The notes under the pieces were generated by a model that made no database searches, had not been told where the DNA came from, and was given only the letters and a program-made list of their open reading frames with translations. From the NCBI GenBank assembly GCA_049322755.1, contig JBMOQX010000038.1, positions 1-64,000 on the forward strand: 64,000 nucleotides of DNA. Direction: 5' to 3'. Below, piece after piece: positions 1 through 11,154 of this stretch. Each line of letters opens with the position of its first letter. The first letter of the stretch is position 1. The position numbers and the translations under genes are program-made. The DNA is from DATIUV01 sp049322755 (GTDB lineage Bacteria > Pseudomonadota > Gammaproteobacteria > Burkholderiales > UBA6910).

Positions 1-188
1 TACCTTGCCCGCTCGCCCTGCTCGGCACCGCCTCATATCCGGTTCTTGTCCATCGGCTCGCGGTTTCGCTCCACGCTTCCTCCCCACAATCGGTCGCCCT
101 CATGCAGTTGCGCTTCGCTTCGTTCGCCGTGGTCAACTCACGGGAGGACTTCCACCTCCAAGATCGCACCCATGCTGGGCGCACAACG
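1..188. other. Non-coding left-edge segment, possible dispersed repeat
   Basis: No convincing gene lies here. The segment is pyrimidine-rich on the plus strand and cut by the window edge. One plus-strand reading frame runs through it without similarity to any protein I can name. Its composition and phrasing resemble a repeat-like tail I have the impression of having seen in several betaproteobacterial genomes, but that is memory and cannot be verified here. It sits just beyond the fba terminator, so it belongs to the next locus to the left or to a repeat. Confidence 0.3.
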
Positions 189-210
189 AAAAGGCGGCCT
201 TCCGGCCGCC
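189..210 (-). terminator. Rho-independent terminator after fba
   Basis: Read on the minus strand, a 7-bp GC stem (GGCGGCC / GGCCGCC) with a 4-nt loop is followed by TTTTCGTT. It lies about 24 bases beyond the fba stop codon. It would end the tkt-gap-pgk-pyk-fba transcript. Confidence 0.8.
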
Positions 211-233
211 CTTCCGCGCCGGTTGCCCGCGGG

Positions 234-1298
234 TCAGTTGACGACCTGCTTCAGCTCGCCCTTCTTGTACTTCTCGGCGATCTTTTCCAGCGGGACCGGC
301 TTCACCCTGGAGGCCTGGCCGGCGCAGCCGAAGGCCTCGTAGCGCAACTTGCAGATCTCCTTGGCCGCCTGCATCGCGTCCTTGAAGTACTTGCGCGGGT
401 CGAACTCGCCCCTGTTCTTGGTCAGATGACGGCGGATCGCGCCGGTCATGGCGAGCCGGATGTCGGTGTCGATGTTGACCTTGCGCACGCCGTGCTTGAT
501 GCCTTCCTGGATCTCCTCCACCGGCACGCCGTAGGTTTCCTTCATCTCGCCGCCGTTCTCGCGGATGATCTGCAGCCAGTCCTGCGGCACGCTGCTGGAG
601 CCGTGCATCACCAGGTGGCAGTTGGGGATGCGGGCATGGATTTCCTTGATGCGGCCGATGGCCAGGATGTCGCCGGTGGGCTTGCGCGTGAACTTGTAGG
701 CGCCGTGGGAGGTGCCGATGGCGATCGCCAGCGCGTCGACCTGGGTCTGCTTGACGAAATCCGCCGCCTGCTCGGGGTCGGTGAGCAGCATGTCGTGGGA
801 GAGCTTGCCCTCCGCGCCGGAGCCGTCCTCTTCGCCCGCCATGCCGGTCTCCAGCGAGCCAAGGCAGCCCAGCTCGCCCTCCACCGACACGCCCACCGCG
901 TGCGCCATCTCCACCACCCGGCGGGTGACGTCGACGTTGTAGTCGTAGGGTGCCGGGGTCTTCATGTCCTCCTTGAGCGAGCCGTCCATCATCACGCTGG
1001 AGAAGCCGGAGCGGATCGAGGCCTGGCACACCGCCGGACTGGCGCCGTGGTCCTGGTGCATCACCACCGGGATGTGGGGGTACTGCTCCACCGCCGCCAG
1101 GATCAGGTGCCGCAGGAACGGCTCGCCGGCGTACTTCCGCGCGCCCGCCGAGGCCTGCATGATCACCGGGCTGTCGGTTTCGTCGGCCGCCTGCATGATG
1201 GCCTGCACCTGCTCCAGGTTGTTGACGTTGAACGCGGGAATGCCGTAGCCGTTCTCCGCCGCGTGGTCCAGCAACTGCCTCATCGAAACCAGGGCCAT
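234..1298 (-). CDS. fba: Class II fructose-1,6-bisphosphate aldolase
   Basis: Cytoplasmic zinc-dependent aldolase that cleaves fructose-1,6-bisphosphate to glyceraldehyde-3-phosphate and dihydroxyacetone phosphate, and runs in reverse in gluconeogenesis. The 354-residue product has the class II motif HQDHG at residues 81-85 (metal and substrate site), a GELGCLG motif near 140, and NIDTDIR in the C-terminal part. Length and the long C-terminal region fit the class IIB type, as in the CbbA-like enzymes of proteobacteria. The ATG is preceded by AGGAGAGA at good spacing. It is the last gene of a minus-strand run tkt-gap-pgk-pyk-fba and is followed at once by a terminator. The assignment is secure. 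Confidence 0.96.
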   Translation of the reverse strand: MALVSMRQLLDHAAENGYGIPAFNVNNLEQVQAIMQAADETDSPVIMQASAGARKYAGEPFLRHLILAAVEQYPHIPVVMHQDHGASPAVCQASIRSGFSSVMMDGSLKEDMKTPAPYDYNVDVTRRVVEMAHAVGVSVEGELGCLGSLETGMAGEEDGSGAEGKLSHDMLLTDPEQAADFVKQTQVDALAIAIGTSHGAYKFTRKPTGDILAIGRIKEIHARIPNCHLVMHGSSSVPQDWLQIIRENGGEMKETYGVPVEEIQEGIKHGVRKVNIDTDIRLAMTGAIRRHLTKNRGEFDPRKYFKDAMQAAKEICKLRYEAFGCAGQASRVKPVPLEKIAEKYKKGELKQVVN

Positions 1299-1376
1299 GG
1301 TGTCTCTCCTGTCGGTCGTTGGCGAAAAGAAATCGTCGCGAAAGCCGGGACGGCGCAGCTCGCGCCCTGGCTGTCC

Positions 1377-2858
1377 TCAGGCCTTTTTGCGCGGGCCCTT
1401 GGCCCGGGGCGGCGCCTTGAGGCTTTGCATGATCCGGTACTCGCCCACCCGCACCACCTTGAGCGTATTGGTGCGGCCGGCAAGACCCACCGACTCGCCG
1501 ATGGTGAGCACGATGAGGTCGCCCTCGTTCACCGCGCCCCGGCGCAGCAGTTCGTCCTCGGCGGCCCGCAGCGTTTCCTCGCGGTCCGCGGAGGCCGGGT
1601 TGAAACGGATCGGGTGCACGCCGGCATACAGCGATACCTTGCGCCGGGTCTCCACCACGGAGGTCAGGGCGTAGATCGGCAGGCCGGGATTCATCCGCGA
1701 CATCCACAGCGCCGTGGACCCGGACTGGGTCAGGGCGCCGATCGCCTTGCACTTCAGGTGATACGCGGTGAACACCGCGGCCATGGCGATCGACTGGTCG
1801 ATGCGGGTGAAGACCTGGTCCATGAAGTCACGGTCGAGCTGGATCTCCAGGTGGCGCTCGGCCTCGCGGCACACGCGGTCCATCGCCTCGACGGTCTCCA
1901 CCGGGTACTGGCCTACAGCGGATTCCGCCGACAGCATCACCGCGTCGGTGCCGTCCAGCACCGCGTTGGCCACGTCGGAGACCTCGGCGCGGGTCGGCAC
2001 CGAGTTGGAGATCATCGACTCCATCATCTGGGTCGCCGTGATGGTGAGCTTGTTGCGCGAGCGGGCCATCTTGATCATGCGCTTCTGCAGCGCCGGCACC
2101 ACCGCATCGCCGATTTCCACCGCCAGGTCGCCGCGCGCCACCATGATGCCGTCCGACTCGTCCAGGATGTCGGCCAGCGCGTCGATGGCCTCGGCGCGCT
2201 CGATCTTGGCCACCAGCTGCGAGCGGCCGCCCGCCTCCTGCATGAGCTGGCGCGCGATGCGCATGTCCTCGCCGCTGCGCGGGAACGATACCGCCAGGTA
2301 GTCGGCCTTGAGCTCGGCCGCCGTCCGGATGTCGTCGATGTCCTTTTCCGTGAGCGCCGGGGCGGTGAGCCCGCCGCCGCGGCGGTTGATGCCCTTGTTG
2401 TTGGAGAGCACGCCGCCGGTGACAACGCGGGTGTGGATCTCCTCGCCCTTGACCCGCTCCACCTCCAGCACGATGCGCCCGTCGTCCAGCAGCAGCACCG
2501 AATCCTTGGTCACGTCCCGCGGCAGATCCTTGTAGTCGAGGCCGACGCGCTCGTCGTTGCCCAGCTTGCACGCCGCATCCAGGATGAAGCGCTGGCCCGC
2601 CTTCAGCGTGACCTTGCCCTTCTCGAACTTGCCGACACGGATCTTCGGGCCCTGGAGGTCGGCCAGAATGCCGACGGTGCGGCCCTTGGCGCGGGCCAAC
2701 GAGCGCACCAGCTCTGCGCGCTTGACGTGCTCCCCCGCCGTGCCGTGGGAAAAGTTCATGCGCACGACATCCACACCGGCCTCCACCATGCGCTCCAGCA
2801 CGTCCGGGGTGGACGATGCGGGGCCGAGCGTCGCGACGATCTTGGTTCGGCGAATCAT
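1377..2858 (-). CDS. pyk: Pyruvate kinase
   Basis: Transfers phosphate from phosphoenolpyruvate to ADP, the last step of glycolysis. From the ATG at 2858 the product is 493 residues and opens with RRTKIVATLGPASS, the usual N-terminus of the family. It contains the SNNKGIN segment followed by a GGG stretch, as in the PykA-type enzymes, then ALTEKD, and the active-site region ARGDLAVEIG. The reading frame stays open 84 bases further upstream, but the added residues do not look like pyruvate kinase, so the shorter start is preferred although its ribosome site is weak. It lies between pgk and fba, 70 bases after pgk and 78 before fba. Confidence 0.95.
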   Translation of the reverse strand: MIRRTKIVATLGPASSTPDVLERMVEAGVDVVRMNFSHGTAGEHVKRAELVRSLARAKGRTVGILADLQGPKIRVGKFEKGKVTLKAGQRFILDAACKLGNDERVGLDYKDLPRDVTKDSVLLLDDGRIVLEVERVKGEEIHTRVVTGGVLSNNKGINRRGGGLTAPALTEKDIDDIRTAAELKADYLAVSFPRSGEDMRIARQLMQEAGGRSQLVAKIERAEAIDALADILDESDGIMVARGDLAVEIGDAVVPALQKRMIKMARSRNKLTITATQMMESMISNSVPTRAEVSDVANAVLDGTDAVMLSAESAVGQYPVETVEAMDRVCREAERHLEIQLDRDFMDQVFTRIDQSIAMAAVFTAYHLKCKAIGALTQSGSTALWMSRMNPGLPIYALTSVVETRRKVSLYAGVHPIRFNPASADREETLRAAEDELLRRGAVNEGDLIVLTIGESVGLAGRTNTLKVVRVGEYRIMQSLKAPPRAKGPRKKA

Positions 2859-2928
2859 GGGCGGTTCCCGTCCGGGTGTTCCGAGTGCCGCAGTGTAGCT
2901 CAGAACCAGATAACGGGACCGCATTCCA

Positions 2929-4110
2929 CTATCCGGAAGCACGCTGCTCCAGTACCTCCACCGCCGGCAACGTCTTGCCTTCGAGGAACTCCAGAAAGGC
3001 GCCGCCCCCGGTCGAGATGTACGACACCTTGTCGGCGATGCCGAACCTGCTGATCGCCGCCAGCGTGTCGCCGCCGCCGGCGATGGAAAACGCGTCCGAC
3101 TCGGCGATCGCGCGCGCCAGCGCCCGGGTGCCGCCGGCGAACTGGTCGAACTCGAACACGCCCACCGGCCCGTTCCACACCACCGTGCCGGCGTTCTTGA
3201 CGATATGCGCCAACGCCAGCGCGGACTGCGGACCCACGTCCAGGATCATGTCGTCGTCGGCCACGTTCTCGGTGGCCTTCAGCTCGGCCTTGGCATCGGC
3301 CTTGAATTCCTTGGCGCACACCACGTCGATCGGAATCGGCACGCCGCCGCCGCGGCCCTCCATCAGGGTCAGCACCGCCTTCGCCTCGCCCACCAAGTCC
3401 GGCTCGGCCAGGGACTTGCCGATCTTGCCGCCCACCGCCAGGATGAACGTGTTGGCGATGCCGCCGCCCACCACCAGCTGGTCCACCTTCTCCGCCAGGT
3501 TCTTGAGGATGGTGAGCTTGGTGGACACCTTGGAGCCGGCGACGATAGCCACCAGCGGGCGCCGGGGCTCCTTGAGCGCCTTGCCCAGCGCCTCCAGTTC
3601 CGCTGCCAGCAGCGGCCCGGCGCACGCGGTCCTGGCGTACCTGGCGATGCCGTGGGTGGTGGCTTCCGCGCGATGGGCGGTGCCGAACGCGTCGTTCACG
3701 TAGACATCGCACAGCGCCGCCAGCTTCCGTGCCAGGGCGTCGTCGTTCTTCTTTTCGCCCTTGTTCACGCGGCAGTTCTCCAGCAGCACCACCTGACCGG
3801 GCCGCACGTCGACGCCGTCGACCCAGTTGGCCACCAGCGGCACGTCGCGGCCCAGCAGCTCCGAGAGCCGGCGCGCCACCGGCGCCAGCGTATCCTCCGG
3901 CTTGAACTCGCCTTCCTTGGGACGCCCCAGATGGGAAGTCACCATCACGGCCGCGCCCTTGTCCAGGGCCAGCCGGATCCCCGGGACCGACGCGCGGATG
4001 CGGGTGTCATCGGTGATCCTGCCGGCTTCATCCTGCGGCACGTTGAGGTCGGCGCGGATGAAGACGCGCTTGCCGTTCAGATCCAGGTCCGCCATTTTCA
4101 ACACAGCCAT
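2929..4110 (-). CDS. pgk: Phosphoglycerate kinase
   Basis: Interconverts 1,3-bisphosphoglycerate + ADP and 3-phosphoglycerate + ATP. The 393-residue product is of normal length. Visible family marks are the N-terminal [12 protein letters not shown], the substrate-binding [10 protein letters not shown], the [12 protein letters not shown] stretch at the start of the C-terminal domain, the nucleotide-binding GPVGVFE, and the C-terminal [20 protein letters not shown]. It lies between gap and pyk in the glycolytic run. The 184 bases between it and gap are unusual: they carry a duplicate of the gap 3' end and a hairpin. Confidence 0.97.
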   Translation of the reverse strand: MAVLKMADLDLNGKRVFIRADLNVPQDEAGRITDDTRIRASVPGIRLALDKGAAVMVTSHLGRPKEGEFKPEDTLAPVARRLSELLGRDVPLVANWVDGVDVRPGQVVLLENCRVNKGEKKNDDALARKLAALCDVYVNDAFGTAHRAEATTHGIARYARTACAGPLLAAELEALGKALKEPRRPLVAIVAGSKVSTKLTILKNLAEKVDQLVVGGGIANTFILAVGGKIGKSLAEPDLVGEAKAVLTLMEGRGGGVPIPIDVVCAKEFKADAKAELKATENVADDDMILDVGPQSALALAHIVKNAGTVVWNGPVGVFEFDQFAGGTRALARAIAESDAFSIAGGGDTLAAISRFGIADKVSYISTGGGAFLEFLEGKTLPAVEVLEQRASG

Positions 4111-4146
4111 CGTGCCACCCGCCGGTTACGTTATCACGCGTTCGTC

Positions 4147-4213
4147 CAACGCCGCCGCCATCACTTCGCCTTCATCCACGCAACCGTCGTGTCCAGCATG
4201 CGGTTGCTGAAGC
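4147..4213 (-). repeat. Duplicate of the gap 3' end (copy 1 of a 67-bp direct repeat)
   Basis: Positions 4147-4213 match 4281-4347 at all but two of 67 bases, with 55 consecutive identical bases (4159-4213 versus 4293-4347). The second copy covers the true end of gap, its stop codon and 14 bases beyond. The first copy is therefore a detached gap tail encoding [16 protein letters not shown] and a stop, with no start of its own. The offset is 134 bases. It looks like a recent local duplication whose middle 67 bases are unrelated. Confidence 0.9.
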
Positions 4214-4233
4214 GGTGCGTTGTGGCTCCGGCG

Positions 4234-4254
4234 TGACCGCGCCCGGCGCGGTCA
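4234..4254 (-). terminator. Perfect hairpin between gap and pgk, without U-tract
   Basis: A 21-base perfect inverted repeat with arms TGACCGCGCC and GGCGCGGTCA around a single base lies between the two gap-tail copies. Neither strand has a T-run after it, so full termination is doubtful. Partial termination or transcript stabilisation between gap and pgk is possible. Confidence 0.4.
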
Positions 4255-4294
4255 GCCTCCGCCGCAACGACCGGGGCTTACAACGCCGCCCTCA

Positions 4295-5308
4295 TCACTT
4301 CGCCTTCATCCACGCAACCGTCGTGTCCAGCATGCGGTTGCTGAAGCCCCACTCGTTGTCATACCACGCCAGGGCTTTGACGAAGGTGCCGCCGGTGACC
4401 TTGGTGAGGGTGGACTCGTAGACGCTGGAAGCCGGATCGTGGTTGAAGTCCATCGACACCAGTGGCTCGTCGTTGTACTTGAGGATGCCCTTGAGCGGAC
4501 CCTCGGCCGCTTCCTTCATGATCTTGTCGATCTCCTCCTTGGAGGTCTCGCGCTTGACCACGCACGAAAGATCCACCAAAGAGACGTTGATGGTGGGCAC
4601 GCGGATGGCGAAGCCGTCCAGCTTGCCGTTCAGCTCCGGCATCACCAGGCCCACCGCCGCCGCGGCGCCGGTCTTCGTCGGGATCATCGACATGGTGGCC
4701 GAGCGCGCCCGGCGCAGGTCGGAGTGATAGACGTCGGTCAGCACCTGGTCGTTGGTATAGGAATGGATCGTGGTCATCAGGCCGTGCACCACGCCGACCT
4801 TGTCGTGCAGCACCTTCACCAGCGGCGCCAGGCAGTTGGTGGTGCACGACGCGTTCGAGATCACGGTGTCGCTGGCCTTCAGGGTCTGGTGGTTGACGCC
4901 GAAGACGATGGTGCCGTCCACGTCCTTGCCGCCCGGCGCCGAGATGATGACCTTCCTGGCGCCCGCCTTCAGGTGCGCCGAGGCCTTCTCCTTGCTGGTG
5001 AAGAGGCCCGTGCACTCGTGCACCACATCGACGTTCAGGTCCTTCCACGGCAGTTCGGCGGGGTTGCGCACCGCCAGCACCCGGATGCGGTCGCCGTTCA
5101 CCACCATGAAGTCGCCGTCCACCTTGACGTCCCCGGGGAACTTGCCGTGCACCGTGTCATAGCGGGTCAGGTGGGCGTTGGTCTTGGCGTCGCCGAGATC
5201 GTTGATGGCGACGATCTCGATCTCTTTGTTGCGTCCCGACTCGTAAAGCGCCCGCAGGATGTTGCGCCCGATGCGCCCGTAACCATTGATCGCGATGCGG
5301 ATTGGCAT
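4295..5308 (-). CDS. gap: Glyceraldehyde-3-phosphate dehydrogenase, type I
   Basis: Oxidises glyceraldehyde-3-phosphate to 1,3-bisphosphoglycerate with NAD. The 337-residue product starts [16 protein letters not shown] (Rossmann GxGxxG) and has the catalytic motif SCTTNCLAP near residue 155, and ends [15 protein letters not shown]. The N-D-L segment after the second strand (AINDLGD) fits NAD preference. The ATG is preceded by AGGGGAG. It follows tkt by 82 bases, and in that gap TACACT just downstream of a hairpin could act as a weak extra -10 element. Its last 53 coding bases are repeated downstream, between gap and pgk. Confidence 0.96.
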   Translation of the reverse strand: MPIRIAINGYGRIGRNILRALYESGRNKEIEIVAINDLGDAKTNAHLTRYDTVHGKFPGDVKVDGDFMVVNGDRIRVLAVRNPAELPWKDLNVDVVHECTGLFTSKEKASAHLKAGARKVIISAPGGKDVDGTIVFGVNHQTLKASDTVISNASCTTNCLAPLVKVLHDKVGVVHGLMTTIHSYTNDQVLTDVYHSDLRRARSATMSMIPTKTGAAAAVGLVMPELNGKLDGFAIRVPTINVSLVDLSCVVKRETSKEEIDKIMKEAAEGPLKGILKYNDEPLVSMDFNHDPASSVYESTLTKVTGGTFVKALAWYDNEWGFSNRMLDTTVAWMKAK

Positions 5309-5358
5309 GGAAGACTCCCCTGGAAAGAAACGAAAATTTTTAGTGTAACGCAGCAGCA

Positions 5359-5378
5359 GCGGCGCCTCCCAGCGCCGC
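5359..5378 (-). terminator. Hairpin between tkt and gap, weak or attenuating
   Basis: Arms GCGGCGC and GCGCCGC (7 bp) enclose a 6-base loop just after the tkt stop. No T-run follows on the minus strand, so this may only dampen read-through into gap or protect the tkt transcript end. Confidence 0.35.
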
Positions 5379-5390
5379 CGCCGGATGCGG

Positions 5391-7415
<2,025 letters not shown>

Positions 7416-7721
7416 GCCCAGTTCCCTTTGGCCTAAAAACCGTGTGTTGCGCGATCCCGCGGTGCTGTTTTTTTGTCGTCGCAGCGGCGCGTGCCGGTGG
7501 CCGGGGCATCGACTCGGCGCAAGCCTGGCGCGCGGCAGGTCGGGGATTATCGCCGACCGCGTTTTGGCCGATCAACGCCGGCGGCGCAACTTCGCTCCGG
7601 GATTATCGCGGCTCACCCCGCCGCCGGCTAATCCAATGTTTTTATGATGGGCATAACCCGAACCCCAGGGATTTGCCGCGCCGGCTGACGCCGCACGCGC
7701 ACCAGGATGCCGGAACCGGGG
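7416..7721. other. 306-bp gap between ntrX and tkt
   Basis: No gene is supported here. The gap carries the tkt leader and probable promoter (minus strand). An 11-base motif, GGGATTATCGC, occurs twice, at 7543-7553 and 7599-7609. I see no clear terminator for ntrX. A T-run at about 7468 (plus strand) lies without a stem. The trkA gene that often follows ntrX in this class is not present. Confidence 0.6.
7546..7575 (-). promoter_or_regulatory. Candidate tkt promoter
   Basis: On the minus strand TTGATC (-35, 4/6) and GATAAT (-10, 5/6) are separated by 18 bases, which would give a leader of about 125 nt before tkt. A second GATAATCCC lies upstream at about 7602-7607 but has a poor -35. Confidence 0.4.
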
Positions 7722-8978
7722 TCAGTCGCCGCTTTTCCCGGGCACCCGGATGCCCAGTTGCTTGAGCTTGCGGTAGAGGTGGGTACGCTCGAGGCCGGCC
7801 TTTTCCGCCACCCGCGTGATGTTGCCGTCCTCGAGGACGATGTGGTGCTCGAAATAGAGCCGCTCGAAGCGCTCGCGCGCCTCCCGCAGGGGCAGATCCA
7901 GCGGCACCGGCGCCGCGGCCGCGGCCGCGTTCCGCGGCAGCAGCCGCTCCACGTCCTCGGCGCCGATCTCCTCGGTCAGGCAGGTCTGCGCGAGCGAGCG
8001 CACCACGCTCTCCAGCTGCGCCAGATCGCCCGGCCACGGGCTGTTGCGCAGCGCGTTGAGCGCCGCCGTGTTGAACGTGCGCATCGGCGCATCGCCGGAC
8101 TCCACCATGCGCACCAGCAGCGTGCGCGCGATCTCCGGAATGTCCTCCCGGTGATCGGCCAGCGCCGGCACCGCCACCGTGCACGCGGCGAGCATCTGCA
8201 GCAGCCGCGCATCGAACTGGCCCTGGGCGGTGAGATCCCCGAGCGGGCGCGACGCGCCGCAAACCAGCCGCACGTTGTGCTTCTCCAGGTTGCCCGCGAG
8301 CAGCAGCAGTCCGCGCTGCTCCATGCGGTTGAGGTCGGTGATGTCCGGAAAGAACAGCAGCCCGTCGCGCGCCGTCTCCAGCAGCTGGTCGCTGGGCTCC
8401 AGCAGCACCGTCGTGTTCTCGGGGGCCACGAAGGGCGTGTTCGGACGCTGCAGGTAGCGCGCGCACAGCTCGGTCGCGGCGCCGGGGGGGCCCTGCAGCA
8501 GCACCGGCAGGCGCAGATTCGCCACCTGGTCGAGCCGGCGCCGCAGCTCCTCGACTGCCACCGAGGTGCCCATCGCCTGCAGCGAGAGCGGCTGTACCGC
8601 CTCGGTCTGGACGCGCGACAGCGCGCGGCCGACGGTGGCCAGCAGTTTCTGCATGGCGATCGGTTTCTCGAGGAAATCGAACGCGCCCATGCGCGTCGCC
8701 TCCACCGCCGTGTCGATGGTGGCGTGGCCCGACATCATCACCACCGGCATGGTGAGCAGCCCGCGGCTCGCCCACTCGCGCAGCAGCGTGACGCCGTCGG
8801 TGTCGGGCATCCAGATGTCCAGCAACACGAGGTCGGGACGCGTGTGGCTGCGAAAGTCGCGCGCCTCGCTGGCGCTTTCGGCGAGGCGCACCCGATAGCC
8901 CTCGTCCTCCAGGATCTCCGACAGGAGCTCCCGGATGCCGATCTCGTCGTCGACGATGAGAATCTGGTTGGGTCCCAC
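7722..8978 (-). CDS. ntrX: NtrX-type response regulator with eroded AAA+ domain
   Basis: DNA-binding response regulator paired with the adjacent sensor kinase. The 418 residues read as a receiver domain (1-120: acidic pocket D10/D11, phosphoacceptor D54 in LLDIWMPD, S83, K105), an AAA+-like central part (about 135-345) and a Fis-type helix-turn-helix (about 370-415, GNITRVAEKAGLERTHLYRKL). The central part is degenerate. The Walker A position reads GPPGAATE with no lysine (163-170), no GAFTGA sigma-54 contact loop is visible, and the Walker B position reads GLLFFPDI instead of the usual GTLFLDE. It should therefore bind DNA but not remodel sigma-54 polymerase. It starts 9 bases after ntrY and ends the def-to-ntrX cluster. 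Confidence 0.85.
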   Translation of the reverse strand: MGPNQILIVDDEIGIRELLSEILEDEGYRVRLAESASEARDFRSHTRPDLVLLDIWMPDTDGVTLLREWASRGLLTMPVVMMSGHATIDTAVEATRMGAFDFLEKPIAMQKLLATVGRALSRVQTEAVQPLSLQAMGTSVAVEELRRRLDQVANLRLPVLLQGPPGAATELCARYLQRPNTPFVAPENTTVLLEPSDQLLETARDGLLFFPDITDLNRMEQRGLLLLAGNLEKHNVRLVCGASRPLGDLTAQGQFDARLLQMLAACTVAVPALADHREDIPEIARTLLVRMVESGDAPMRTFNTAALNALRNSPWPGDLAQLESVVRSLAQTCLTEEIGAEDVERLLPRNAAAAAAPVPLDLPLREARERFERLYFEHHIVLEDGNITRVAEKAGLERTHLYRKLKQLGIRVPGKSGD

Positions 8979-8987
8979 GCGCGTGCC

Positions 8988-11135
8988 TCAGCTAGCCCGG
9001 CGCACTCGCGCCGTGTCCGCCTTCGATGCCGGCAGCTCCACGATCACCTGCGCGCCGCGGGGATCGCAATGCGCCAGCGTCACGGTGCCGTCGTGCTCGT
9101 CGACGATCTTCTTCACGATGGCGAGGCCGAGCCCGGTGCCCTTCGCCTTGGTCGTGATATACGGCTCGAACGCCCGCGCCGCCACGTCCTGCCGGAACCC
9201 GGGGCCGTTATCGGAAACGCTCAGGCGCACGCGCTCGCCCGCGACGGAAGTGGCCACCAGAATCTCGGCGTCGGCGCTGTCGGCGGTGGCGTCCTGGGCG
9301 TTCTTGATCAGGTTGTGCATGACCTGACGCAGTTTCTCGGCATCGCCTTGGATCGGCGGCAGGCCCGGCGTGAGCTGGACCCGGACGCGCGGCGTCGCGC
9401 CCTCATAGAGCGGCAGAATGTCCTGCACCAGGGAGTTCATGTCAAGTTCGGCCAGCTCCGGGGCGCGCGGCCGCGCGTACTCGCTGAAGTCATCCACCAT
9501 CCGCTTCATGGCCTGCACCTGGGCGACGATGGTGCGCGTGGCGCGCTCCAGCACGCCGCCATCCGCTTCATCGAGCTTGGCTCCGAGCTTGTGCTGCAGA
9601 CGCTCGGCCGCCAGCTGGATCGGCGTCAGCGGGTTCTTGATCTCGTGGGCGAGGCGGCGCGCGACTTCCCCCCACGCCGCGCTGCGCTGCGCCTGGATCA
9701 GGTCGGTGATGTCGTCGAAGACCGCCACGAAGCCGCCGGCCGCGGCCTCCGGCAGCGCCGCGCCGCGCGCCAGCAGCACCTGGACGCCGCCACCGACGCT
9801 GCGCTCCACCTGGCGCTCCCACGGGGTGCGGCCGGGACCGGGTTCGAGCGCCTGCAGCGCCACGATCAGCGGTTTCAGCGCCGGCAGCTGGGCCTCCAGC
9901 TCCTCCAGCGTGGCGCCGATGCGCTCGTCCAGCGGCGCCGCGAGAATCTCGCACGCGGCGCGGTTGGCCGAGCGCAGCCGCAGCCCCGCATCCAGCGTCA
10001 CCACGCCGGAACTCAGGCTCGCCAGGATGCTCTCCAGGTAGGCGCGGGCTGCCTCCACTTCGTTCTGGCGCCGCAACGCCTCCTCGCGCGCTTCCTCCAG
10101 CTGATCGGTCATGGCGTTGAAGGAGGCGGTCAGTATCCCCAGCTCGTCACGGCTCTGCACCGGATGACGGCGGCTGAAATCCCCCTGCGCCACGGCGCGC
10201 GTGGCTTCCGCCAGGTTGCCGAGCGGTTTCGACAGGCGCTCGCTGAAAACGAACGCGAGCAGCAGCGCCGAGAGAAGCGAGAGCAGCAGCGCCACCGTAA
10301 GCGTGACGCGGTAGACGCGCTTCAGGCCGGTGCGTGCCAGCAGCAGTTCCTGATAGTCCTGGTAGACGCCCTGCACCAGTTCCGCGTCCTGGGCCAGCTG
10401 CTGCGGAACGGGCTGCAGCAGTTGCAGGACCCAGACGTCCTCGCCCGGGCGCAGCACGTTCACCGGTACCAGCACCCGCAGAAACAGGCCGCGCCCTGGC
10501 AGCGATTCGACCCCGGTGTAGGCTTTCTGGAGCAGGATCTGGCGCAGGATGGCGGAGTCGGGAAACTCCGGCAGCAGCGCCGCGCCGGAAGCCGTGGAGA
10601 ACGCGATGACGCTGCCGCGCTGATCGAACAGCGCCAGCTCGTACAGCCCGGACTGCTCCCGCAGCTGGTTCAGGAACCGCGGTGCGTCGCGGCGGGGCTG
10701 CTCCGCGAGCGTGGTGGCCATGCTGACCGCGCTGCCGTTCATGTCCTTCAGCAGCTGGTCCAGCGTCGAGCGCCCGAGGTTGAGGCCGCCCTCGAGGGCG
10801 CGCTCGACCCGCACGTCGAACCAGGACTCGATGCTCTTGGTGAGGAACTGCACCGAAACCACGTACACCAGCAGTCCCGGCACCGCCGCCATCACGGTGA
10901 AAAGCCCCAGCAGTCGCAGCGCGATCCGCGTGCCGAACACCCCGCGCCGCAAGCGCTGGATCAGCTGCACCGCCTGATAGCCCACCAGGAAAAGCAGCAG
11001 GAACGCCAGGGCGCCGTTGAGCGCCAGCAGCAGCGGATAGCGGCCGGCGAAGGCGCTGGTGTTGGCGCTGGCGGTGGCCAGCAGGTACAGCAGCACCGCG
11101 CCGACGCCGATCGCCAGCGGTACCAGGTGTTTCAT
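8988..11135 (-). CDS. ntrY: NtrY-type membrane sensor histidine kinase
   Basis: Inner-membrane kinase that phosphorylates the adjacent NtrX-type regulator. The 715 residues show two hydrophobic segments and then a third near residues 75-95, an extracytoplasmic loop to about 285, a further membrane segment (VALLLSLLSALLLAFVF), a HAMP domain (LSKPLGNLAEATRAVAQGDFSRRHPV), a PAS-like region (about 375-480), the H-box RRLAHEIKNPLTPIQLAAERL, and an ATPase domain with N-box HNLIKNAQDA and G-boxes SDNGPGF and GTGLGLAIVKKIV. All catalytic motifs are intact, unlike the ATPase of its partner. It follows the DUF4390 gene by 19 bases. Confidence 0.9.
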   Translation of the reverse strand: MKHLVPLAIGVGAVLLYLLATASANTSAFAGRYPLLLALNGALAFLLLFLVGYQAVQLIQRLRRGVFGTRIALRLLGLFTVMAAVPGLLVYVVSVQFLTKSIESWFDVRVERALEGGLNLGRSTLDQLLKDMNGSAVSMATTLAEQPRRDAPRFLNQLREQSGLYELALFDQRGSVIAFSTASGAALLPEFPDSAILRQILLQKAYTGVESLPGRGLFLRVLVPVNVLRPGEDVWVLQLLQPVPQQLAQDAELVQGVYQDYQELLLARTGLKRVYRVTLTVALLLSLLSALLLAFVFSERLSKPLGNLAEATRAVAQGDFSRRHPVQSRDELGILTASFNAMTDQLEEAREEALRRQNEVEAARAYLESILASLSSGVVTLDAGLRLRSANRAACEILAAPLDERIGATLEELEAQLPALKPLIVALQALEPGPGRTPWERQVERSVGGGVQVLLARGAALPEAAAGGFVAVFDDITDLIQAQRSAAWGEVARRLAHEIKNPLTPIQLAAERLQHKLGAKLDEADGGVLERATRTIVAQVQAMKRMVDDFSEYARPRAPELAELDMNSLVQDILPLYEGATPRVRVQLTPGLPPIQGDAEKLRQVMHNLIKNAQDATADSADAEILVATSVAGERVRLSVSDNGPGFRQDVAARAFEPYITTKAKGTGLGLAIVKKIVDEHDGTVTLAHCDPRGAQVIVELPASKADTARVRRAS

Positions 11136-11154
11136 CGGCGCGGTCCCGGCCCGC

